From NCBI GenBank assembly GCA_017554615.1, contig JAFZHY010000002.1, positions 62,001-126,000 on the forward strand: a stretch of DNA of 64,000 nt, in the 5' to 3' direction. The DNA is from Clostridia bacterium. Lineage in GTDB: Bacteria > Bacillota > Clostridia > UMGS1840 > HGM11507. The notes beneath the pieces are model-generated. The model did no database searches, was not told the DNA's origin, and was given only the letters and a program-made list of their open reading frames with translations. The position numbers and the translations under genes are program-made. Within the stretch, counting starts at the first letter, position 1. Each line of letters begins with the position of its first letter. Positions 53,615-61,915 of this stretch are shown here, piece by piece.

Positions 53615-54130
53615 TTAATTTTTTATTTCTTTAATATATGTTTGTCCCTTATATTTAAATGTTACTTTTAAAGGTTTTAGGTCTAAGTTAACATCGCATA
53701 CAAAAGTAACTTCTTCTGTTTGGCCTGTTTTTATATTGACATTTTCGTCTCCAGTTTTAGTTTTATAATATTCTCCAAAATATGTTTTATTATCATCACA
53801 AAGAATTTCAATCTCTACCGAATGGTCTATATCAATATCATATTCTTCATTATTTTTTACTAAGTAGTTTAATACAAAATATTTACCGTCATTATTATTA
53901 AGTTTTATTTTGGTATCCCCACCGTCAAACTCAATATTTTTCATTTCCTTTATTTCGTTAAAAGTTATTTGCGCATTACCTAAACTAAAATTATCGGGAA
54001 ATTCATTAGTTACTGTTTCCACTTTGTTTTCATTAGGCTCAAGGTTATTTTTCGTAACTTCATTTTTATCGCCACAGCCTGAAATAAAAATCACGCCAAG
54101 GCATAATATTAAAACTAATATTTTTTTCAT
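53615..54130 (-). CDS. Lipoprotein with DUF4352-like domain
   Basis: 171 residues. Lipobox FISGC gives an acylated Cys near residue 20. The C-terminal domain has alternating strands with YFVLNYLVKNNEEYD and FVCDVNLDLKPLKVTF, resembling the Ig-like DUF4352 fold common in Gram-positive lipoproteins. Role unknown. It follows glcK by about 13 bases and is probably cotranscribed. Confidence 0.8.
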   Translation of the reverse strand: MKKILVLILCLGVIFISGCGDKNEVTKNNLEPNENKVETVTNEFPDNFSLGNAQITFNEIKEMKNIEFDGGDTKIKLNNNDGKYFVLNYLVKNNEEYDIDIDHSVEIEILCDDNKTYFGEYYKTKTGDENVNIKTGQTEEVTFVCDVNLDLKPLKVTFKYKGQTYIKEIKN

Positions 54131-54143
54131 ATTTATCTCCCCT

Positions 54144-55088
54144 TTAATTCATTGCAAGAAATGCTGCACCAATAATTCCTGCATCATTATATAATTTAGC
54201 AATTTCTATTTTGGTCTTTTCTACATAATTATTATATTTGCAAAAATAAACAATTTCTTTTAAAGGCTTTAGAAGATAATCTCCCTCTTTGGATATTCCT
54301 CCGCCTATAACAATTTTTTGAGGCTGTAATACATTTATAATAGATGTAACACCGCATCCTATATATCCTATATATTTATCCACTACTTCCTGTGCAGCCT
54401 TGTCCCCTTTTTTCGCACAGTCAAATGATGTTCTTCCGCTTACTTTAAAGTTATTATCCTTAACCCATTTATGCATTAAAGAATCAGGGTTTTTATCCAT
54501 AGCCTCTTTTGTAAAGCGTATAAGCGCACTTACAGATGCATACTGCTCCCAGCAACCTGAACATCCGCAAGTACAAGGTGCACCGTCAACTTCAATTTTC
54601 ATATGCCCGAGTTCTGCTCCTGCTCCGTTAAAGCCACTGTAAATCTTGGAGTTTATTATTATACCTCCTCCGACGCCTGTCCCCAATGTTACGAAAACAA
54701 AACTGTCGCACCCTTCACCATATAAAATATACTCGCCTAATGCTGCTGCGTTGGCATCGTTTCCTATACTTACCTTTTTGTTAAGTTTTTTTCCTAACAT
54801 TTCTGATATAGGCACATTGGTCATCCCTATATTGCTTAAATGCTTTATTATCCCCTCTTTATTATCAACTATCCCAGGGCATCCCACTCCCACACCGTAT
54901 ATATCATCCATACTAAGAGATGCTTCTTTTACGATTTTTTGTGATAGTGTTGCCATATCATCAATTATCTTTGATGGCTCTCTTTCTTTCAAAGTAGGAG
55001 TTGACCCTTTATTTATAATGTTGCCCTTTTCATCTACTATTCCTGCGGCAATATTTGTTCCCCCAAAATCTATTCCTAAGTAATACAT
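54144..55088 (-). CDS. glcK: ROK-family glucokinase
   Basis: Phosphorylates glucose. 314 residues from ATG 55088 (GGAGG upstream). GIDFGGTNIAAG (ATP/phosphate loop), IGNDANAAALGEY with the catalytic Asp, LGTGVGGGIIIN, and the zinc-binding ROK motif GHMKIEVDGAPCTCGCSGC followed by WEQYAS. A longer start five codons upstream lacks spacing. Confidence 0.94.
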   Translation of the reverse strand: MYYLGIDFGGTNIAAGIVDEKGNIINKGSTPTLKEREPSKIIDDMATLSQKIVKEASLSMDDIYGVGVGCPGIVDNKEGIIKHLSNIGMTNVPISEMLGKKLNKKVSIGNDANAAALGEYILYGEGCDSFVFVTLGTGVGGGIIINSKIYSGFNGAGAELGHMKIEVDGAPCTCGCSGCWEQYASVSALIRFTKEAMDKNPDSLMHKWVKDNNFKVSGRTSFDCAKKGDKAAQEVVDKYIGYIGCGVTSIINVLQPQKIVIGGGISKEGDYLLKPLKEIVYFCKYNNYVEKTKIEIAKLYNDAGIIGAAFLAMN

Positions 55089-55189
55089 AAATGCCTCCAT
55101 TAGTTAAAAATATCTATATAGTTATTATATATATTTTTTTAAATAAAATCAATTAAATATTTAAACTTTTAAATTAGCGAAAAAAAATA

Positions 55190-55218
55190 TTGCAAAGGAT
55201 AAGAAAAAATGATAAAAT
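55190..55218 (+). promoter_or_regulatory. Promoter of the acidic-tail membrane protein gene
   Basis: TTGCAA (55190-55195), 17 bp and TAAAAT (55213-55218). Confidence 0.55.
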
Positions 55219-55251
55219 AATAACATATAAATTTAAAAGGATGGTACATAT

Positions 55252-55977
55252 ATGAACGAATTTAACGGTATCGAAACAAACGAAGTTTTACAGCAACCAA
55301 ACGAAAATAGTCTAAAGGCTAAAAAGAGTTTTTTTAATTTCTCTTTATCTAAACTTTTTGTTATTTTATTAGGCTTTACAGCAGCACTTTGTACTTTATA
55401 TTTTTCTATTGACACTATTTATAAACCTCTTATAGAAAACATAAAGTTATTTACCGAGCAGCAACAGGCAGGTGCCGAAATTTCAGCTCTTAGCATGATT
55501 CCTATATACATATATCTTGCTATTGTTTCACTTTTTATAATCTGCCCTGTAATAGCAAGTCTTCTTCCTAAAAAGTTTAAAAATATGGCAATAATTCTTA
55601 TGATGGTTCCTTTTTCTTGGAAAATTCTTGAATTTTTACCTTCACTTGTTGATATTATTTTATACAGCATTGAATACAAAGAAGAATACAGTCAACTTAT
55701 TGCAATGGATGAATTTAAAACTCAGTTAAGAGATTTATACTTAATGTTAGTTGCAACTTTATCTGTACTTGCGGCTTCTATTATAATCGCTCTAAGAGGT
55801 AAAGAAAAGAAAGTAAAAAATACACCTGAAATTTCAGATGAAAACGATGTTGTATTCTACGAAATTTCTGATGAAACTAAAGAAGTTGTTACAGAAGATA
55901 ACGAAGAAGAAGTTACAGAAGAAGCTACAGAAGATAACGAAGAAGTTATCGACGAATCAGACGAAGAAAATCTTTAA
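55252..55977 (+). CDS. Membrane protein with acidic C-terminal tail, unknown
   Basis: 241 residues. Four hydrophobic helices at about 35-56, 82-104, 115-135 and 163-182. After a short basic patch (RGKEKKVKN) comes a strongly acidic tail of about 45 residues made of near-repeats such as VTEDNEEEVTEEATEDNEE. No family is recognised. An AAAGGA-like site precedes the ATG. Confidence 0.8.
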   Translation: MNEFNGIETNEVLQQPNENSLKAKKSFFNFSLSKLFVILLGFTAALCTLYFSIDTIYKPLIENIKLFTEQQQAGAEISALSMIPIYIYLAIVSLFIICPVIASLLPKKFKNMAIILMMVPFSWKILEFLPSLVDIILYSIEYKEEYSQLIAMDEFKTQLRDLYLMLVATLSVLAASIIIALRGKEKKVKNTPEISDENDVVFYEISDETKEVVTEDNEEEVTEEATEDNEEVIDESDEENL

Positions 55978-55982
55978 TATAT

Positions 55983-56015
55983 AAAAAGGCGATGTGAAGA
56001 TTACATCGCCTTTTT
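55983..56015 (+). terminator. Terminator after the acidic-tail protein gene
   Basis: AAAAAGGCGATGT (55983-55995) pairs with ACATCGCCTTTTT (56003-56015). Confidence 0.9.
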
Positions 56016-56041
56016 AAAGTCAGTATTTTAAGGTTAATTTT

Positions 56042-56956
56042 ATGTATTATAAATATTCAGAGTATCTTAAAGAAAAATACAAAGAAAAAGTATATAAACT
56101 TCCTGTTAATCTTCCCCTTACCTGCCCTAACAGAGACGGTACAAAGGGGTTTGGCGGGTGCATTTTCTGCTCCGAAATAGGTGCAGGGTTTGAAACTAAA
56201 AAAGCAAGTGTGCCTATAAAGACACAACTTAAAGAGAATATGGCATATATCGGGAAAAAATACAATGCAAAAAAGTTTATTGCTTATTTTCAAAATTTTT
56301 CAAACACTTATCTTCCGCCTGATGAGTTTTATAGAAACTTAAAAGAGGCATCCCAGTTTGAAAACATTGTAGAAATTGCAGTTTCTACCCGTCCTGACTG
56401 TATTACAAAGGCTCATCTTGAGAGTGCAAAAAAGATAAAGGACGAATACGGTGTTGAAATAATGTTTGAAATGGGGCTTCAGACTGCAAATGACAATTCT
56501 CTTAAAATTCTTAACCGTGGGCATACAGTATATGATTTTGAAAATTCGGCAGGTCTTATTCATGAATATGGCTTTTTAGTTGGTGCGCATGTAATTTTAG
56601 GGTTATTTACCGATACGATAGAAGACGTTAAAAACACTGCCCTGTTTTTAAATAAATGTAAAGTAGACAATATAAAATGCCATTCTTTATACATACTTAA
56701 AAACACACGACTTTTTGGAATGTATGAAAAAGGCGAAATAAAACTTAAAACCAAAGAGGAATTTATAGATGAAGTGTTTGTTTTTCTTGCTTACCTAAAC
56801 CCTCAATGTGCTGTTCAAAGGTTACTTGGAAGAGCGCCAAAGGAAGACACTGTTTTTGAAAACTGGGGGCATAGTTGGAGAAAGATACATAACGAAATTG
56901 AAGAAAGAATGAGAAAGACAAACTTTTGTCAAGGTCAAAGTTTAAAATTAAAATAA
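56042..56956 (+). CDS. Radical SAM protein, TIGR01212 (YtqA/YhcC) family
   Basis: 304 residues. The cluster motif is in CPNRDG...GGCIFC (Cys near residues 24, 36 and 39), an atypical long spacing that marks the YhcC/YtqA family. FQNFSNTYLP, EIAVSTRPDC and FEMGLQTAN follow. The family is of uncertain substrate, with possible tRNA modification links in some bacteria. Confidence 0.92.
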   Translation: MYYKYSEYLKEKYKEKVYKLPVNLPLTCPNRDGTKGFGGCIFCSEIGAGFETKKASVPIKTQLKENMAYIGKKYNAKKFIAYFQNFSNTYLPPDEFYRNLKEASQFENIVEIAVSTRPDCITKAHLESAKKIKDEYGVEIMFEMGLQTANDNSLKILNRGHTVYDFENSAGLIHEYGFLVGAHVILGLFTDTIEDVKNTALFLNKCKVDNIKCHSLYILKNTRLFGMYEKGEIKLKTKEEFIDEVFVFLAYLNPQCAVQRLLGRAPKEDTVFENWGHSWRKIHNEIEERMRKTNFCQGQSLKLK

Positions 56957-57007
56957 TCATAAAGGCAACTTTTTTTAAATATATTTATACCGAAAGGAGT
57001 TTTTTCC

Positions 57008-57424
57008 ATGAATATTATTGATTTAAGAAGGTCAGTTATAAGTGCTTTGGTAGGCATTATATTAACCGTAATTTTATTTTTACTTTTTACTTTACTTACT
57101 GCTATGTCTGTAATTCCTGACGGAGCGATAAAAACAATTTCTATAATCATTACTGTTTTTTCTGCTTTTGCATCAGGCTTTTTAACATCTAAAAATGTAT
57201 ATGAATACGGTCTTTTAAACGGACTTGCTACCGGTCTTATATATTTTCTTATGCTTTTTGTTTTAAGCATTATAGTTACTCTTAGTTTCTCTTTTACATC
57301 TTCTTTATTCATCCGTTTTCTGCTTATTATAATTGCATCAGGCTTTGGCGGAATTTTAGGAATAAATGTAAGAGCAAACAGACAAAGACAAAGACGAAGA
57401 AGAAGTGCATACAGAAGAGTATAA
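57008..57424 (+). CDS. TIGR04086-family membrane protein
   Basis: 138 residues with four hydrophobic helices and a very basic C-terminus (RQRQRRRRSAYRR). Layout and the SGFLTSKNVYEYGLLNGLATG segment match TIGR04086 proteins of Firmicutes. In many genomes they lie near yajC/secDF or scfA; here they follow the radical SAM gene. AAAGGAG precedes the ATG. Confidence 0.85.
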   Translation: MNIIDLRRSVISALVGIILTVILFLLFTLLTAMSVIPDGAIKTISIIITVFSAFASGFLTSKNVYEYGLLNGLATGLIYFLMLFVLSIIVTLSFSFTSSLFIRFLLIIIASGFGGILGINVRANRQRQRRRRSAYRRV

Positions 57425-57529
57425 AATATTTAATTTTTTTTAAAAAAGTATATGCAAATTAAAAAAAGTGTGATAAAATAATTTTTGTTATTTAAGATAA
57501 TTTTATTTTTTATAGAAGGAGCGCTACTT

Positions 57530-58216
57530 ATGAAAAAGATTTACACAGGTAAAACAAAAGATGTTTACAGTTTAGATAACGGAAACGTTATGTTAAAATT
57601 CAAAGACGACTGTACAGGCAAAGACGGAGTTTTTGACCCAGGTGAAAACTCAGTTGGTCTTACAATAGACGGTATCGGTAAAGCTAATCTTGAAACATCT
57701 ATTCACTATTTTGAACTTCTTAAAGAAGCAGGTATAAAAACTCACTATGTTGGTGCAAATATAGAAGATGCTACAATGGAAGTTCTTCCTGCTACTGTTT
57801 TCGGACACGGTTTGGAAGTTATCTGCAGATTGGTTGCAACAGGAAGTTTTATAAGAAGATACGGTGAATACATTGAAGACGGAACAGTTTTAGACGGCGG
57901 ATATGTTGAATGTACATTTAAAAATGACGAAAAAGGCGACCCGTTAGTTACAAAAGAAGGTCTTGTTGCTCTTAAGGTTATGAGTGATGAAATGTTTGAA
58001 AGCATGAAAGAACAGACTTTAAAAATCACAAAAATTGTTGCTGACGATTTAAAAACTATCGGTCTTGACCTTTGGGATATTAAATTTGAATTTGGCTTTA
58101 ATAAAGATGAAGTTATCTTAATTGATGAAATTGCTTCAGGTAATATGAGAGTTTATAAAGACGGTAAAATCGTTGACCCTGTTGAACTTACAAAACTTAT
58201 ATTAAACAGAAACTAA
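57530..58216 (+). CDS. purC: Phosphoribosylaminoimidazole-succinocarboxamide synthase
   Basis: 228 residues from ATG 57530 (AAGGAG upstream). [36 protein letters not shown] and [16 protein letters not shown] are SAICAR-synthase motifs. It adds aspartate to CAIR in purine synthesis. No other pur genes adjoin it, unusual because purC is often in a pur operon. Confidence 0.96.
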   Translation: MKKIYTGKTKDVYSLDNGNVMLKFKDDCTGKDGVFDPGENSVGLTIDGIGKANLETSIHYFELLKEAGIKTHYVGANIEDATMEVLPATVFGHGLEVICRLVATGSFIRRYGEYIEDGTVLDGGYVECTFKNDEKGDPLVTKEGLVALKVMSDEMFESMKEQTLKITKIVADDLKTIGLDLWDIKFEFGFNKDEVILIDEIASGNMRVYKDGKIVDPVELTKLILNRN

Positions 58217-58234
58217 TAATTAAATAACTAAAAA

Positions 58235-58272
58235 AAATAAATGGTTGTACAATTTACAACCATTTATTTTTT
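58235..58272. terminator. Bidirectional terminator, purC/pnp
   Basis: ATAAATGGTTGTA (58237-58249) pairs with TACAACCATTTAT (58255-58267) between the converging genes, with flanking A and T tracts. Confidence 0.85.
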
Positions 58273-58278
58273 ATATAA

Positions 58279-60390
58279 TTATTCGCTGACTGTTTCTTCT
58301 TTTTCTGGGCGAGGAAGTGCATCTTTTCTTGAAAGATTTATTCTTCCCATTTTGTCAATCTCAACAACCTTAACAACTATTTCATCGCCAACATTAACAA
58401 CATCTGTTACTTTATTAACGCGTTTAAAGTCAAGTTTTGAAATATGGCAAAGACCTTCTTTATTAGGAAGAACTTCTACAAATGCACCGAAGTCCATAAT
58501 TCTTGTAACTTTACCTGTATAAACTTCGCCAACTTCTATTTCTTTAACAATACCTTCAATTATTTTAACAGCCTTGTTACCTGCTTCTGCATCATTTGCT
58601 GCAATAAATACTCTTCCGTCATCTTCAATATCGATTTTAACGCCTGTATCAGCGATAATCTTCTGAATAACTTTACCGCCTGAACCGATAACATCACGGA
58701 TTTTATCAACATCAATCTGCATTGTCATAATTTTAGGAGCGTATTTTGAAAGTTCAGGTCTAACTTCAGGAATTGCTTTTAGCATTACTTCGTCTAAGAT
58801 ATAATATCTTGCATTCTTGGTTTTTTCAAGCGCTTCTTTGATGATTTCCATAGTTAAACCGTCAACCTTGATATCAACCTGAATTGCTGTGATACCTTTC
58901 TTTGTACCACCAACTTTAAAGTCCATATCTCCGTAGAAATCTTCCAAGCCCTGAATGTCAACCATTGTTGCAAAACCATTGTCATCAGTAATAAGACCAC
59001 ATGAAATACCTGCAACAGGAGCAGTGATAGGAACACCTGCAGCCATAAGTGCAAGGGTACTTCCGCAGATACTTCCCTGAGATGTAGAACCGTTAGAACT
59101 TAAAACTTCGGATACAACTCTTATTGAATAAGGGAATACATCTTCTGACGGAATAACTGGCTCTAATGCTCTTTCTGCTAAAGCACCATGACCAACTTCA
59201 CGTCTGCCTGGGCCTCTTGAAGGCTTTGTTTCACCAACTGAATAACTTGGGAAGTTATAGTGGTGGATATATCTTTTTGATTCTTCTTCGTCAATACCGT
59301 CTAACTTCTGAACATCAGAAAGAAGACCTAATGTAACGATAGATAAAACCTGAGTCTGACCACGGGTAAACATACCTGAACCGTGTGGTCTTGGAAGAAG
59401 GTCAACTTCTGCAGATAATGGTCTTATTTCGTCCATTCCTCTTCCGTCAACTCTTTTTCTTTCGTCTTTAAGCCATGCTCTTACAATCTTCTTCTGAAGT
59501 TTGTACATAACTTCGCCGATTTCTGCATCTATTATTTCTTCATATTTTTCTTTGAACTCTTCAACTGCTGCATCAGTTATAGCCTGAATTGCTTTATCTC
59601 TTTCAGATTTTTCTATAATAACCAATGCTTTTTTAACATCTTCGCTAAACTTAAGTTCAACATCATCGAATAAATCGTGGTTTACATCGATAGATTCATA
59701 ACTGAATTTTTCTTTACCGATTTCTTTTGCTATCATATCGATAAAATCGCACATTTTTTTGATTTCTTCATGAGCAATTTCGATAGCCTTTAACATATCT
59801 TCTTCAGATACTTCTTTAGCACCTGCTTCAATCATAACGATTTTTTCTCTTGAAGCAGCAACTGTTAAATTAAGAGTAGAGATTTCTCTCTGTGCGCTTG
59901 TAGGGTTTATAACAAATTCCCCGTCGCAAATACCCATATTAACAGCACCGATAGGTCCGTTAAACGGAATATCAGAAATGGCAACAGCAAGTGCTGCACC
60001 GTTCATTGCTGCTATTTCAGGTGAGTTATCCTGCTCAACTGACATAACAGTTGCAACGATAGAAACATCGTTTCTTAAATCTTTAGGGAATAAAGGTCTC
60101 ATCGGTCTGTCGATAAGTCTTGATGTTAAAATCGCTTTATCGGTAGGCTTTCCTTCTCTTTTCATAAATGAGCCTGGAATTTTACCAACTGAGTAAAGTC
60201 TTTCTTCAAAGTCAACATTAAGAGGGAAAAAGTCTATTCCTTCTCTTGGCTTTGCAGATGCTGTTACGTTAACTAATACTGCAGTTTCTCCATATCTTAC
60301 AAGGCAAGACCCGTTTGATAAACCAGCCATTTTACCTGTTTCTACGATAAACGGACGGCCTGCAAGTGTTGTTTCAAATACCTTAAACAT
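58279..60390 (-). CDS. pnp: Polyribonucleotide nucleotidyltransferase (PNPase)
   Basis: 703 residues: two RNase PH-like domains (1-about 215 and about 310-540) joined by an alpha-helical part, then KH (about 550-610, IGSGGKVIQKI) and S1 (about 620-690, VYTGKVTRIMDFGAFVEV). SRGPGRREVGHGALAERAL and STSQGSICGSTLALM are in the active core. It degrades RNA 3'-5' with phosphate. AAAGGAG precedes the start. Downstream of rpsO, the conserved rpsO-pnp order. Confidence 0.97.
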   Translation of the reverse strand: MFKVFETTLAGRPFIVETGKMAGLSNGSCLVRYGETAVLVNVTASAKPREGIDFFPLNVDFEERLYSVGKIPGSFMKREGKPTDKAILTSRLIDRPMRPLFPKDLRNDVSIVATVMSVEQDNSPEIAAMNGAALAVAISDIPFNGPIGAVNMGICDGEFVINPTSAQREISTLNLTVAASREKIVMIEAGAKEVSEEDMLKAIEIAHEEIKKMCDFIDMIAKEIGKEKFSYESIDVNHDLFDDVELKFSEDVKKALVIIEKSERDKAIQAITDAAVEEFKEKYEEIIDAEIGEVMYKLQKKIVRAWLKDERKRVDGRGMDEIRPLSAEVDLLPRPHGSGMFTRGQTQVLSIVTLGLLSDVQKLDGIDEEESKRYIHHYNFPSYSVGETKPSRGPGRREVGHGALAERALEPVIPSEDVFPYSIRVVSEVLSSNGSTSQGSICGSTLALMAAGVPITAPVAGISCGLITDDNGFATMVDIQGLEDFYGDMDFKVGGTKKGITAIQVDIKVDGLTMEIIKEALEKTKNARYYILDEVMLKAIPEVRPELSKYAPKIMTMQIDVDKIRDVIGSGGKVIQKIIADTGVKIDIEDDGRVFIAANDAEAGNKAVKIIEGIVKEIEVGEVYTGKVTRIMDFGAFVEVLPNKEGLCHISKLDFKRVNKVTDVVNVGDEIVVKVVEIDKMGRINLSRKDALPRPEKEETVSE

Positions 60391-60429
60391 AATTTTCTCT
60401 CCTTTGTATTAAATATTTATCGGAGGTTA

Positions 60430-60488
60430 GTGCAGTATGAAGCACAATTTATAATTTAAAACCATATAGTGTTCGAGTACTACTGCAC
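60430..60488. repeat. MITE-like repeat, copy B (59 bp)
   Basis: A 59-bp unit whose reverse complement begins GTGCAGTAGTACTCGAACAC and matches 54 of the first 59 bp of copy A (8657). Its own ends are perfect 8-bp inverted repeats (GTGCAGTA/TACTGCAC). It lies in the rpsO-pnp spacer, between a long hairpin and the pnp start. Confidence 0.8.
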
Positions 60489-60490
60489 GA

Positions 60491-60549
60491 AGGTTTTAGC
60501 AGTTAGATATATATTCCCTTTTAAAACACATATCTAATTGCTATAACCT
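60491..60549 (-). promoter_or_regulatory. Long hairpin in the rpsO-pnp spacer, possible RNase III site
   Basis: Arms at 60491-60510 and 60530-60549 match at 18 of 20 positions around a 19-base loop. In E. coli an RNase III-cleaved stem-loop in the pnp leader is the basis of PNPase autoregulation. A comparable role is inferred from position only. Confidence 0.5.
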
Positions 60550-60573
60550 CTTTTTCTCCGAATGATTATAATT

Positions 60574-60595
60574 AAAGGGGCATATTTGCCCCTTT
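60574..60595 (-). terminator. Hairpin after rpsO
   Basis: AAAGGGGCA (60574-60582) pairs with TGCCCCTTT (60587-60595), right behind the rpsO stop. The downstream minus-strand sequence is AT-rich but not a T-run, so termination may be partial. Confidence 0.55.
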
Positions 60596-60599
60596 AAAA

Positions 60600-60863
60600 T
60601 TACTTTCTGATGTTTAACTTTTCAATAATTGCTCTGTATCTTTCGATATCTTTCTTCATAAGATATGCTAAAAGATTTTTTCTTTTACCAACCATCATTA
60701 AAAGACCTCTTCTTGAGTGGTGGTCTTTCTTGTGAGTTTTAAGATGCTCTGTAAGATGATTGATTCTTTCAGTTAAAATAGCAACCTGAACTTCTGGAGA
60801 ACCTGTATCACCGTCTTTTAACTGATAAGTTGTGATTAATTCCTGTTTTCTTTCTTTAAGCAT
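60600..60863 (-). CDS. rpsO: 30S ribosomal protein S15
   Basis: 87 residues, usual length. The [24 protein letters not shown] segment (shown as [12 protein letters not shown] and [11 protein letters not shown]) and [21 protein letters not shown] are S15 signatures. Binds 16S rRNA early in assembly. GGAGG precedes the start. Confidence 0.98.
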   Translation of the reverse strand: MLKERKQELITTYQLKDGDTGSPEVQVAILTERINHLTEHLKTHKKDHHSRRGLLMMVGKRKNLLAYLMKKDIERYRAIIEKLNIRK

Positions 60864-60907
60864 TGTTTTTTACCTCCTTTTATTATTTATCACATACCTT
60901 AGTAAAG

Positions 60908-60961
60908 GGTCAAAGGTGTGCGAAATTTATTCGCTTTATCCCTAAACCAAGAATATTGACC
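60908..60961 (-). promoter_or_regulatory. Possible S15 autoregulatory leader
   Basis: GGTCAA (60961-60956 on the minus strand) pairs with TTGACC (60913-60908), enclosing a GCGAA/TTCGC hairpin at 60934-60920. Bacterial rpsO leaders often bind S15 to repress translation; the structure is compatible, but its match to a known S15-leader class is uncertain. Confidence 0.4.
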
Positions 60962-60968
60962 ATAGAAC

Positions 60969-60997
60969 ATTCTAACATATGAGTAAAGTTTTGTCAA
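60969..60997 (-). promoter_or_regulatory. rpsO promoter
   Basis: TTGACA (60992-60997), 17 bp and TAGAAT (60969-60974) on the minus strand. The -35 box overlaps the pdxY stop. Confidence 0.75.
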
Positions 60998-61827
60998 TTT
61001 ATTTTTTTATTAAATTGAAAGAATTTTTCATAAACAAGACCTTGCTCCCAACTTCCTCCCAAATTATAAGTTTCCTTTATAATTTCGGTAAGAACATTAT
61101 GGGCATTTACTGCTGCTTCTTTAACATTTTTACCGTTAAGCATTTCGCCTAACACAACAGATGAAAAAACATCCCCTGCGCCGCAATAGTCCCCTTTTAT
61201 GTATTCACATTCTATTATTTCTACCTCTCCGTATTCGGATACTACCATACACATTTTATCTTCTAATGGAACGGATGTTATTATAATTTTATTTGCCATA
61301 CCGTGGCTGTTAAGCCTGTCTACCAACCCTCTTATATTTTCTCTTGTAACCGTTTCTTTATATGGAAGTTTTGCAAGAAAACACGCTTCGGTAAAATTAG
61401 GGGTTACTAAATCTGCATAAAGGCAAAGTTCTCTCATTTTTTTAACAGATGAATCGTCAAAAAAAGTATAAAGTTTACCGTCATCCCCAAGAACAGGGTC
61501 AACCAAGACAAACTTTTCCTTTATTTTATTTTTAATCATAAACTGCTTAACTGTTTCCATCTGCGAAACTGTCGGAATATAGCCTGTAAACACTGCATCA
61601 AACTCAACGCCTAAATCATCAAGACGCGAGAGTATATCCTTTGTAGTAAATTCTAAATTAAAATTTGCAGGGTTTTCAAAACCTGTATGATATGATAAAT
61701 ATGATGTAACAATCGGGCAAACTTCATACCCCATTGCCGAAAGTGTTGGAATTACAACCGTAAGCGAACATTTGCCGAATGTTGACAAATCGTTTATTGC
61801 TGCAACTCTTTTTAATAATTTTTTCAT
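60994..61827 (-). CDS. pdxY: Pyridoxal/pyridoxamine kinase family protein
   Basis: 277 residues of the ribokinase-like PdxY/PdxK family. INDLSTFGKCSLTVVIP near the start is the substrate loop, VDPVLGDDGKLY binds ATP/Mg, LVTPNFTEACFL and KGDYCGAGDVFSSVVLG hold the catalytic Asp and anion hole (GAGD). Phosphorylates B6 vitamers, supplying PLP. Which vitamer is preferred cannot be read here. Confidence 0.9.
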   Translation of the reverse strand: MKKLLKRVAAINDLSTFGKCSLTVVIPTLSAMGYEVCPIVTSYLSYHTGFENPANFNLEFTTKDILSRLDDLGVEFDAVFTGYIPTVSQMETVKQFMIKNKIKEKFVLVDPVLGDDGKLYTFFDDSSVKKMRELCLYADLVTPNFTEACFLAKLPYKETVTRENIRGLVDRLNSHGMANKIIITSVPLEDKMCMVVSEYGEVEIIECEYIKGDYCGAGDVFSSVVLGEMLNGKNVKEAAVNAHNVLTEIIKETYNLGGSWEQGLVYEKFFQFNKKIN

Positions 61828-61915
61828 AACTTTATTCCTTTTTTTTAATTCTCTATTTATTGTAATATAAATCTTAAATAATTACAATAATAAATTTAAA
61901 AAAGGGTGTGAAAAA

